A stretch of DNA of 64,000 nt from Caldilineaceae bacterium (GTDB taxonomy: Bacteria; Chloroflexota; Anaerolineae; Caldilineales; Caldilineaceae), in NCBI GenBank assembly GCA_019637645.1, contig JAHBVH010000003.1, positions 116,961 through 180,960 of the forward strand, in the 5' to 3' direction. The notes beneath the pieces are model-generated. The model worked only from the letters and a program-made list of their open reading frames with translations, had not been told where the DNA came from and made no database searches. The position numbers and the translations under genes are program-made. Positions 57,433 to 64,000 of this stretch are shown here, piece by piece; position 1 is the stretch's first letter, and the number at the start of each line of letters is the position of its first letter.

Positions 57433-58464
57433 ATGAACACAAACATTGTTGAAGTCCAGGATCTACGCAAAATCTACCAGCGGCGTAAAGTCAAAGAAGG
57501 CGTGGCGGCTTGGGCCCAATGGCTGCCCGCGAGCAAAGTGGCGGAAGAGTTTGTCGCGGTGGCGGGGGTCAGCTTTGCCATTCGCCAGGGCGAGATCTTT
57601 GGCCTGCTCGGCCCCAATGGCGCGGGCAAGACGACCACGATCAAGATGCTCTGTACCTTGCTCGAACCGAGCAGCGGCCATGCCACGGTCTGTGGCTATG
57701 ATGTGTTAGCCCAGGCCGATCGCGTGCGCCAACATTTGGGGGCCGTCTTAACCGGCGAACGAAGCATCTATTGGAAGCTAACAGGCCGGGAGAATTTGGC
57801 CTATTTTGCCGCACTCTATCATCTTCCACCGGCGGTTGCCAAAGCCCGCATCGATGAATTGCTCAGCCGCCTTGATCTCAGCAAGCGCGCCGACGAATTG
57901 GTGGAAAAATATTCGTCTGGCATGAAACAACGCATTGCCATTGCCAAGGCGTTGCTCGCCAAGCCGCCGGTGGTCTTACTAGACGAGCCCACCATCGGGC
58001 TGGATCCCCAGGCGGCGCGCAACCTGCGTGAATTGATTGTCGAGCTGAAAGAGGAGGGGCATACGATTCTCCTCACCACCCATTATATGGAAGAAGCCGA
58101 CCAACTTTCGGATCGCATTGGCATTATCGACCAAGGGCAGATCATTGCGCTCGATACGCCAGAAGCGCTCAAAGGCTCGATCAATCAACTTGACATTATG
58201 CAACTGGAAGTAGCAAACTTCGATCCGAGTTTGCATGAGCAATTGACCGCGCTCCCTACCGTTGCAAATGTCGCCACCCGCTATCTTGGCACCGACGGGG
58301 CTTGGTCCGTCGCGCTCCACACGACCGATAGCCGTGGGATGTTGCCGCTTTTGATCGAAGCCATCGGCACCAAAGCCGGCCAGATTCGTCACATGCAGAT
58401 CGCCCAACCAACCTTAGAAGATGTCTTTATCTCGCTCACTGGCAAGCAATTGCGTGATGCGTGA
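57433..58464 (+). CDS. ABC-2 type exporter ATP-binding protein
   Basis: The protein is 343 residues from ATG 57433. ATG 57391, overlapping the upstream gene by 8 bases, is an alternative that adds 14 residues. Walker A is FGLLGPNGAGKTTTIKMLCT, signature KYSSGMKQRIAIAKALLAKP, Walker B VVLLDEPTIGLDPQAARNLR, then the His switch LLTTHYMEEADQLSDRIGII. The N-terminal KIYQRRKVKEGVAAWAQWLP insert is found in ATPases of the DrrA/NatA-like drug or lipid exporters. The two permease genes are at 59913 and 60803; an MFS gene intervenes. The C-terminal 80 residues form the usual DrrA-type extension. Confidence 0.9.
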   Translation: MNTNIVEVQDLRKIYQRRKVKEGVAAWAQWLPASKVAEEFVAVAGVSFAIRQGEIFGLLGPNGAGKTTTIKMLCTLLEPSSGHATVCGYDVLAQADRVRQHLGAVLTGERSIYWKLTGRENLAYFAALYHLPPAVAKARIDELLSRLDLSKRADELVEKYSSGMKQRIAIAKALLAKPPVVLLDEPTIGLDPQAARNLRELIVELKEEGHTILLTTHYMEEADQLSDRIGIIDQGQIIALDTPEALKGSINQLDIMQLEVANFDPSLHEQLTALPTVANVATRYLGTDGAWSVALHTTDSRGMLPLLIEAIGTKAGQIRHMQIAQPTLEDVFISLTGKQLRDA

Positions 58465-58484
58465 TAACGTTTAACGTCCTACAC

Positions 58485-58530
58485 ATCACGCTATCACGCT
58501 ATCACGCTATCACGCTATCAGGCTATCACG
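58485..58530. repeat. 8-bp tandem repeat, about 5.75 copies
   Basis: ATCACGCT is repeated in a row (one unit reads ATCAGGCT). It lies between the ATPase gene and the MFS gene. The preceding GCGTGATGCGTGAT at the gene end can pair with it, so it could form a hairpin. Confidence 0.9.
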
Positions 58531-58571
58531 AATTCTCCCAACTCATCTCTTAATTTTTGAGCAAGTTAGCT

Positions 58572-59822
58572 ATGCAAAATTCATCCTGGCAACGATTTTT
58601 TTTCATCTTCTGGGGCGCACAAGCGATCTCCCTCATCGGCAGTAATCTAGCTCAATTTGCCATCACCTGGTGGATAACCAAGGCCACTGGTTCGGCCACC
58701 GTGCTGGCGACGGCGACGTTGTTTGCCGTCTTGCCCAGTGTGCTCCTCGGTCCGCTGGCTGGGGTGCTGGTTGATCGCTGGAATCGCCGCGCGATTATCA
58801 TGGTGGCCGATAGTGTCGGGGCCGTGGGTGCCGCGATCCTGATGTGGCTCTTCTGGGCCGATGCTATTCAGATCTGGCATCTCTATGCGATCACCTTTAT
58901 CCGCTCCTTGGCGGGCACCTTTCACTTTGCCGCGGTCCAAGCATCCACCACCCTCATGGTCCCCAATGAACAGTTGGCACGCATCGCCGGCCTGAACCAG
59001 ACCATCCAAGGCATCAACATGGTCGTTGCGCCGCCCTTGGGAGCGCTCTTATTGGAGCTCCTATCGTTGTCTGGCATGATGGCCATCGACGTGGTGACAG
59101 CCCTGATCGCGGTGGGGCTGGTCTTTACCGTGATCATTCCCCAGCCGCCAGTGCGTGCCCAAACGGCAGAAAGCCACTCCATCCTGGTCGATCTACACAT
59201 GGGGCTACGTTATATCTGGCAGTGGTCAGGGCTCCTTTGGGCCATCTGCCTAGGTTCGTTCCTAAATTTTCTCTTGAGCCCAGCTTTTTCACTGCTGCCC
59301 ATTCTCGTGACCGATCATTTCAATGGTGATGCGTTTCAATTTGCTACCTTAAATACGGCTCTTGGCTTGGGCGTCATCGGCGGCGGCCTTCTCCTTACGC
59401 TCTGGGGTGGCTTCAAACGGCGGATTTACACGGCCACAGCAGGCATTATCGGGATGGCCTTCGGGACGCTCCTCCTCGCCATTGCTCCAGCGGATGGCTA
59501 TTGGCTGGCGGTGGCTGGCACAGCGATCTTTGGCTTGCTCAACCCCATGACCAATGGTCCCTTTATGGCCATTATGCAATCGGCAGTTGCGCCAGAGATG
59601 CAGGGGCGCTTCTTCACGGTGATGAACACGCTATCCCAAGGGATGACACCCCTTGGCTTGCTCTTGGCCGGGCCGCTAGCCGATGCCTATGGCGTGCAGA
59701 TTTGGTTTCTCATTGGCACGCTTGGGTTGATCGTCATCGGCATCTTATTCCTGTGTATCCCTGCCCTGCGGAATTTAGAAGACCACCGCTATGCACCAGC
59801 CGCGGTGGCCACGACCAGTTGA
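58572..59822 (+). CDS. MFS transporter (MacA/TetV-type drug efflux-like)
   Basis: The protein is 416 residues from ATG 58572; a TTG at 58557 is in frame. There are twelve predicted membrane helices. The N-terminal FIFWGAQAISLIGSNLAQFA, then LLGPLAGVLVDRWNRRAIIM (MFS motif A-like, with D-R-W-N-R-R), FLNFLLSPAFSLLPILVTDH and MQGRFFTVMNTLSQGMTPLG are typical of the MFS-3/enterobactin or macrolide-efflux (Mef-like) group. It lies between the ATPase and permease genes of an ABC exporter in the same orientation. That is an odd place and suggests insertion or a combined efflux locus. Confidence 0.9.
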   Translation: MQNSSWQRFFFIFWGAQAISLIGSNLAQFAITWWITKATGSATVLATATLFAVLPSVLLGPLAGVLVDRWNRRAIIMVADSVGAVGAAILMWLFWADAIQIWHLYAITFIRSLAGTFHFAAVQASTTLMVPNEQLARIAGLNQTIQGINMVVAPPLGALLLELLSLSGMMAIDVVTALIAVGLVFTVIIPQPPVRAQTAESHSILVDLHMGLRYIWQWSGLLWAICLGSFLNFLLSPAFSLLPILVTDHFNGDAFQFATLNTALGLGVIGGGLLLTLWGGFKRRIYTATAGIIGMAFGTLLLAIAPADGYWLAVAGTAIFGLLNPMTNGPFMAIMQSAVAPEMQGRFFTVMNTLSQGMTPLGLLLAGPLADAYGVQIWFLIGTLGLIVIGILFLCIPALRNLEDHRYAPAAVATTS

Positions 59823-59912
59823 TCGGGAAAGTTGACCCAACGCTTTTCAGAACGCTCTACCTAGCCAACCCGTAGCAAGCGCAAGTGCCATAGTCGCAGA
59901 AAGTAGCGCAGG

Positions 59913-60776
59913 ATGATCACAACCACAACACTGGGACAACGCTCCTTTTTCTCGGAACTACACATCTTGGGGGTGATGGCGCGCAAAGAATGGATTATCT
60001 TTCGGCGCTATCCCACTTGGTTCTTTGCCTTTTTGATCTGGCCGCTCATCTTTCCCTTGGGGTCAATCTTTACGGCGCGCGCCCTGAGCGGCCCCAACCA
60101 GGCCGCGCTACCGGCCTTTGCGGCCCGTGCGGGTACCGATGACTATGTCGCTTATATCGTCATTGGGCTGACTATGTATATGTGGATCAACATTACCCTC
60201 TGGGATGTGGGCTTTCAGCTGCGGAACGAGCAGATGCGTGGCACCTTAGAGTCGAACTGGCTCTGCCCCATCTGGCGCTTCTCCATTCTCGTGGGGCCGA
60301 GCCTAACCAAGCTCCTCACCTCGCTCGTCTTCACCGCGATTGCCGTGCTGGAATATGGCCTGCTGTTGGGAAATTGGGTAGGACAGGGCAATATCGCGCT
60401 GGTCTTGCTGATTATGCTGCTGGTCATTCCGTCGATCTATGGCATTGGCGTGATCTTCGGCAGCTTGGTCATGCGCTTTCAGGAGGCGCACACCATGGTC
60501 TTTCTGGTGCGCGGGATCTTTATGATCTTCACCGGCGTCTCCTATCCGCTCAGTGTCATGCCCGCGTGGATGCAGAGCGTGGCTGCATGGCTGCCACTGA
60601 CCTATGCAATCCAGGCCATTCGGGCTGTCACCCTCAATCAGGCGACGTTCTTGGCTATTCGCCATGAGTTGACCCTGTTAGCGCTCTTTGCCATTGTGTT
60701 GTCGGCACTTGGCTATGGCATCTTTCGCTTTACCGAAGGCCGCGCCCGGCGCACGGGTTCATTAGGCCGGTACTAA
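59913..60776 (+). CDS. ABC-2 type transporter permease (1)
   Basis: The protein is 287 residues with about six membrane segments. Landmarks of the ABC-2 permease domain are WIIFRRYPTWFFAFLIWPLI, TLESNWLCPIWRFSILVGPS and the C-terminal FMIFTGVSYPLSVMPAWMQS with LPLTYAIQAIRAVTL. It forms the export channel with the next gene and is powered by the ATPase at 57433. Drug, lipid or polysaccharide substrates are possible. The ribosome binding site is weak. Confidence 0.9.
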   Translation: MITTTTLGQRSFFSELHILGVMARKEWIIFRRYPTWFFAFLIWPLIFPLGSIFTARALSGPNQAALPAFAARAGTDDYVAYIVIGLTMYMWINITLWDVGFQLRNEQMRGTLESNWLCPIWRFSILVGPSLTKLLTSLVFTAIAVLEYGLLLGNWVGQGNIALVLLIMLLVIPSIYGIGVIFGSLVMRFQEAHTMVFLVRGIFMIFTGVSYPLSVMPAWMQSVAAWLPLTYAIQAIRAVTLNQATFLAIRHELTLLALFAIVLSALGYGIFRFTEGRARRTGSLGRY

Positions 60777-60802
60777 GGCAAGCTCTTTTCGGGGAGAGAC
60801 AA

Positions 60803-61654
60803 ATGTCCACACCTTCATTCGCCCAACCAAGCTGGCAAGCCCAGTTGCGCGCCGTGAACGCCATTGCCTGGAAAAATTGGCTCCATTTTATTCGCTATCC
60901 GCTCAATGCACTCTTTGGCGTGCTCCAACCGTTAATCTGGCTGACTCCCCTTTATTTCCTCGGTGAGAGTTTCCGCACAGCGGAAGGCAGCGTGGGCTTT
61001 GCCGCCTATACCGGCACCAACGACTACATGTCCTTTGTATTGGTTGGCTCGTTGCTGTCAAGTTATATCAGTTCAGTCTTCTGGGGTATGGGCTTTGCCC
61101 TCAAACGGGAGATGGATAGCGGCGTTCTGGAGAGCAATTGGCTAACGCCCGTACCCCGCTTTGCCTTTTTAATCGGCCAGACCATCACCAACCTTGTGAC
61201 CACGACGATTGTCAATCTGGGTATTTTGACGATCAGTTGGTGGCTCTTTGGCTTTAGTGTCAGTGGCAACTTCTGGGGGGCCTTGAGTGTTATCCTACCG
61301 ATGCTCTTGGCACTCTATGGTTTTGGCTTTGCCTTTGCGGCAGTTGTGTTGCTTATGCGAGATGCCAATATGTTGGTCGATGTCAGCGACTATTTGGTCA
61401 CGATTTTTTCTGGCAGTCAGTTTCCGGTACAGGCATTGCCCACTTTTCTCTTGCCGGTGGCCTTGGCGCTGCCACTGACCTATGGGTTTGATGCCGCGCG
61501 GGGCCTGTTGCTCCACACCAATACGCTCTTGCCGATCCCCTATGCGATCGCGGTGCTCTTTCTCTTTATGGCCGTAACGGTACCGACCGGCTATGCCATC
61601 TTTCGCCACATCGAACGGCGGGTCAAGCGATTGGGGACGTTGGGTATGCATTAA
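60803..61654 (+). CDS. ABC-2 type transporter permease (2)
   Basis: The protein is 283 residues with about six membrane segments: LHFIRYPLNALFGVLQPLIW, VLESNWLTPVPRFAFLIGQT, and VTIFSGSQFPVQALPTFLLP with LPLTYGFDAARGLLL. It is paralogous to the preceding permease in layout (both have ESNWL.P..RF), so the exporter is a heterodimer. ATG follows GGGGAGAG. A GGACGCGGAT palindrome follows directly after the stop and probably ends this transcription unit. Confidence 0.9.
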   Translation: MSTPSFAQPSWQAQLRAVNAIAWKNWLHFIRYPLNALFGVLQPLIWLTPLYFLGESFRTAEGSVGFAAYTGTNDYMSFVLVGSLLSSYISSVFWGMGFALKREMDSGVLESNWLTPVPRFAFLIGQTITNLVTTTIVNLGILTISWWLFGFSVSGNFWGALSVILPMLLALYGFGFAFAAVVLLMRDANMLVDVSDYLVTIFSGSQFPVQALPTFLLPVALALPLTYGFDAARGLLLHTNTLLPIPYAIAVLFLFMAVTVPTGYAIFRHIERRVKRLGTLGMH

Positions 61655-61660
61655 TTTTTT

Positions 61661-61718
61661 GGACACGGATAGACGCGGACAGACGCGGATAAGAATAAAT
61701 CCGCGTCTATCCGCGTCC
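61661..61718. repeat. GGACGCGGAT family palindrome
   Basis: GGACACGGATAGACGCGGA on the left (61661-61679, then a further unit) and ATCCGCGTCTATCCGCGTCC on the right (61699-61718). Same family as 42896-42955. It starts 7 bases after the permease stop. Confidence 0.88.
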
Positions 61719-61858
61719 TCTTTTGCCATGACTCTGACCGAAAGGCTAGGTCTATTCTAGCCGGTAGTCGGATCGGTAGAATGACGAAAGATGGTATACT
61801 ATACTCGTCATCTGTGAGCCATCGTGCGTACTTTGCCAGCGCCCAAAGGAGAGTCACC

Positions 61859-62395
61859 ATGGGTATTGAAACACGCCAACCAGAAGAAGATCGCCAGGAA
61901 GCGTTTACCTTTACACCACCACCCTCAGCGCCGCCACCGCCACCCGCTGTGGCCCCCGCAGCAACGCCGACAGCAGAGAGCAAGGCGGAGACCATGGCGG
62001 CCAGCCCGGATTGGCGCGAATTGCGGCGCCAAGAGCGGGCGGCGCGGCGGGCCGAACGGCAGGATGCCGATGCCGGTTGGATTGGTGGCGTGGTTCTCAT
62101 GGTACTTGGTGGCGTTTTTCTCCTCCAGAATATGGGCTTGATCCAAGGCTTTGCCAACTGGTGGGCGCTTTTCATCTTGATCCCCGCGGTTGGCTCCTTT
62201 GCCACGGCGTGGCGCTTCTACCAGCAAGCGGGCCACCAGTGGACGCCCACGGCAACCGGACCGTTGCTTGACGGCCTGATCCTTACTGGCGTGGCCGCGA
62301 TGTTCCTCTTTGGCCTAAACATTGGGCAATGGTGGCCCGTCTTTTTAATTGCGGGGGGTGTTGCTACCCTATTGGGTGCGCGGTCATGGCGCTAG
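61859..62395 (+). CDS. Membrane protein with LiaI/LiaF-like transmembrane region
   Basis: The protein is 178 residues from ATG 61859, with AAAGGAGAG upstream. The first 75 residues are cytoplasmic: a Pro-rich stretch (FTFTPPPSAPPPPPAVAPAA) and a strongly basic helix (WRELRRQERAARRAERQDAD). Then come four hydrophobic segments: WIGGVVLMVLGGVFLLQNMG, FANWWALFILIPAVGSFATA, LLDGLILTGVAAMFLFGLN and WWPVFLIAGGVATLLGARSW. The pattern GxxLLxxNxG...WWPLxLI is that of LiaI/LiaF-type (DUF5668) envelope-stress proteins, which often go with DUF4097 proteins such as the one at 55087. Confidence 0.78.
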   Translation: MGIETRQPEEDRQEAFTFTPPPSAPPPPPAVAPAATPTAESKAETMAASPDWRELRRQERAARRAERQDADAGWIGGVVLMVLGGVFLLQNMGLIQGFANWWALFILIPAVGSFATAWRFYQQAGHQWTPTATGPLLDGLILTGVAAMFLFGLNIGQWWPVFLIAGGVATLLGARSWR

Positions 62396-62417
62396 CACAC
62401 GGTCATTAGGAGCCGCC

Positions 62418-63038
62418 ATGCAGGATGCATTTCTTCGTCAACAGAAAGACCGCCTGTTGGCTCCTGTCGCCAGTGCCGCCTTTGCCACTATTCATCCCAA
62501 TTTGATTTCGGTGATTGCCCTCTTCGTGGGCTTGGCCTCAGCAGCAGCCATTTTGGTTGAGGGATATTTGGTTGAGGGATATGGGGTGGGGTTGGGCCTG
62601 TGGGTGCTCAACCGTATCCTCGATGGATTAGACGGAGTCGTGGCGCGTGTCCATCAAAAGCAAAGTGATTTTGGTGGCTACTTGGACTTGTTGCTGGACT
62701 ATATCATCTATCTAGCCATCCCCTTGGCGTTCATCGCCGCCCAGCCCACCGCCACCAATCTATGGGCTGGCCTCTGGTTGGTGAGCAGCTACCTCCTCAA
62801 TGCGCTCTCTTGGACAACCCTGGCCGCGCTGTTGGAAAAGCGCCACCGCCAGACGCACAACCGGCTCACTAGCCTGGAAATGCCCGCCGGCTTGATCGAA
62901 GGGGCCGAAACCATCTTCTTCTACACCCTCTTCTACCTCTTTCCCACCGCGCTTGCCCTTCTCTTTACCATCATGGCAACCTTGGTTCTTTTTACCGCTA
63001 GTCAACGCCTTTGGTGGGCCTACCGCCATTTGGAATAG
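62418..63038 (+). CDS. CDP-alcohol phosphatidyltransferase
   Basis: The protein is 206 residues from ATG 62418, with TAGGAG upstream. The full family signature is present at residues 69-94: LDGLDGVVARVHQKQSDFGG followed by YLDLLLD, giving Asp69, Asp72, Gly73, Ala76, Arg77, Gly86, Asp90 and Asp94. Six membrane segments. It joins a CDP-linked lipid to an alcohol (glycerol phosphate, inositol phosphate, serine or another). The acceptor cannot be told. Residues about 47-56 contain VEGYLVEGYG, produced by an exact in-frame tandem duplication at DNA level (62554-62583). It starts 22 bases after the LiaF-like gene. Confidence 0.92.
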   Translation: MQDAFLRQQKDRLLAPVASAAFATIHPNLISVIALFVGLASAAAILVEGYLVEGYGVGLGLWVLNRILDGLDGVVARVHQKQSDFGGYLDLLLDYIIYLAIPLAFIAAQPTATNLWAGLWLVSSYLLNALSWTTLAALLEKRHRQTHNRLTSLEMPAGLIEGAETIFFYTLFYLFPTALALLFTIMATLVLFTASQRLWWAYRHLE

Positions 63039-63259
63039 GCCGAGGGTGAGAGCCATTTTCCGCGCTACCGGCCTACGAATTACTAAAGGGATTGGAATCG
63101 ATCCTCCTTGCCAATTTGGGCGCTAGCCTCAGGGTGGGGTAGACTATCGGATGGTAGTTATGCCAGGGATAGTAGCCAAGCTGCTCGATGGCGGGCCGCA
63201 CTTTTTATTCGTCATGCTCAAATTCTTCTTGGGTTATTTATGGGGTAGGTGTTTGTTCA
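63039..63259. other. Intergenic region, nothing recognised
   Basis: The 220 bases between the phosphatidyltransferase and the aminotransferase show no coding frame with a ribosome binding site and no clear palindrome or promoter consensus. Confidence 0.5.
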
Positions 63260-64000
63260 ATGGGTCAACCACAAGCGCTCTTTGCTGATTTTCTGGATCG
63301 CCAAACCTCTGCCCGTCCAGCCCAATTTATCCCCATCTATGAACCGACCCTAGGTGAAGCGGAAGAAGCCCTCGTGTTGGAGGCCGTTCGCAGCGGCTGG
63401 ATCAGCAGTAACGGCAAATATTTACGGGAATTTGAAGAGCGTTTTGCGGCTTTCTGTGGCGCGGCCTATGGCGTTAGCACCAACAATGGTACGACGGCCC
63501 TTCATCTTGTGCTCCATGCGTTGGGCATCGGCCCAGGTGATGAGGTGATCGTACCCGCGCTGACCTTTGTCGCTTCGGCTAATGCGGTGCGCTACACCGG
63601 GGCAACGCCCATCTTTGCCGATGTTGACCCGGTTACCTGGACCCTTGATCCAGCGGCAGTCGCCGCCCTCATCACGCCCCGTACCAAAGCGATTATGCCT
63701 GTTCATCTCTATGGCCACCCCGCGCCCATGCCAGCCCTGCAAGCGCTAGCCGACCAGCATGGATTGCTGCTCGTAGAAGACGCCGCCGAAGCCCATGGGG
63801 CACAGGTAGGTGACAAACGCACCGGTGTACTAGGCCAAGCTGCCGCATTTAGCTTTTTTGCCAACAAGGTGATCACCACCGGCGAAGGAGGCATGGTGAC
63901 CACCAATGATGCTACGCTTGCCGCTCGCTGTCGCATGTTGCGCGATCACGCGATGCCACCCGAACGGCGCTACTGGCACGATGAAATCGGCTTTAACTAC
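63260..64000 (+). CDS. DegT/DnrJ/EryC1/StrS family aminotransferase, N-terminal part (cut by window end)
   Basis: The frame from ATG 63260 is open to the end of the window (247 codons). It reads MGQPQALFADFLDRQTSARP, then QFIPIYEPTLGEAEEALVLE, SNGKYLREFEERFAAFCGAA with YGVSTNNGTTALHLVLHALG, DEVIVPALTFVASANAVRYT and VEDAAEAHGAQVGDKRTGVL. Next is SFFANKVITTGEGGMVTTND with the PLP Lys in ANK. SNGKYL and the short spacing fit the perosamine-synthase-like branch making amino-sugars for surface polysaccharides, unlike the longer paralogue at 41606. The C-terminal third lies outside the window. Confidence 0.9.
   Translation, partial: MGQPQALFADFLDRQTSARPAQFIPIYEPTLGEAEEALVLEAVRSGWISSNGKYLREFEERFAAFCGAAYGVSTNNGTTALHLVLHALGIGPGDEVIVPALTFVASANAVRYTGATPIFADVDPVTWTLDPAAVAALITPRTKAIMPVHLYGHPAPMPALQALADQHGLLLVEDAAEAHGAQVGDKRTGVLGQAAAFSFFANKVITTGEGGMVTTNDATLAARCRMLRDHAMPPERRYWHDEIGFNY

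Noticed and set aside
1..64000. tRNA, rRNA, CRISPR array or replication origin
   Set aside because: No TPsiC-arm-like GGTTCRANYCC context with a cloverleaf, no rRNA core sequence, no regularly spaced identical repeats with unique spacers and no DnaA-box cluster were found by reading.

Overview
The window looks like a chromosomal segment of a free-living, saccharolytic and proteolytic bacterium, most likely a member of the Chloroflexota (Caldilinea/Anaerolineae-like). That placement is inference. It rests on the style of the Tat-exported lipoprotein solute-binding proteins (twin arginine followed by an LAAC lipobox), on the DUF2089/DUF4097/pentapeptide gene neighbourhood, on the many Gfo/Idh/MocA oxidoreductases, and on the many long palindromic intergenic repeats. 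No rRNA, tRNA, CRISPR array, prophage or intact insertion sequence was recognised.

Layout. 1-8.35 kb: the end of a TPR protein, a GH42 beta-galactosidase, and an operon of an M24 peptidase with a peptide-type ABC importer (binding protein and two permeases, no ATPase gene). 8.34-13.82 kb: a compact three-gene minus-strand operon encoding a PD-(D/E)XK (DUF559-like) nuclease, a winged-helix-like protein and a 1,040-residue AAA plus HerA/FtsK-type double ATPase. This looks like an uncharacterised defence or DNA-processing system and is the best candidate here for something undescribed. 14-20 kb: a decayed gene, two Gfo/Idh/MocA oxidoreductases, an M20 peptidase and a serine hydrolase. 20-31 kb: small stress, defence and resistance genes: YdeI/DUF1801 protein, ArsR-SRPBCC fusion, higBA toxin-antitoxin, PhyH dioxygenase, an ABC-F protein behind a very strong candidate attenuator, acetyltransferase, hydrolase, TPR/zinc-motif protein, FAD oxidoreductase. 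31-47 kb: two divergent CUT1-type sugar importers. The plus-strand one continues into two tandem neutral-ceramidase-like hydrolases and a DegT-type aminotransferase. A minus-strand group follows: YdjC-type deacetylase, sorbosone/glucose dehydrogenase, hydrolase, oxidoreductase. 47-53.6 kb: acetyltransferases, gene remnants, a phospholipase D family protein, DUF4256 protein, a kinase-like protein and an enolase-superfamily dehydratase.

54-63 kb: a long co-directional run begins with a DUF2089 zinc-ribbon/HTH protein. Four proteins follow that share the same roughly 30-residue N-terminal helical module, fused to pentapeptide repeats (three) or DUF4097 beta repeats (one). After them come an ABC-2 exporter (ATPase and two permeases) with an MFS transporter gene between ATPase and permeases, a small membrane protein and a CDP-alcohol phosphatidyltransferase. 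The shared module suggests one regulatory or scaffolding logic for an envelope-stress or resistance locus. The window ends inside a second DegT-type aminotransferase.

Intergenic DNA carries several repeat families. These include terminator-like palindromes built on AGACCTGACAGGTTT, palindromes built on GGACGCGGATAGACGCGGAT, a 110-bp imperfect repeat pair, and several short tandem arrays. Three consensus sigma70-type promoters have a palindrome as their spacer, and two of these sit so close to the start codon that the transcripts are predicted to be leaderless.
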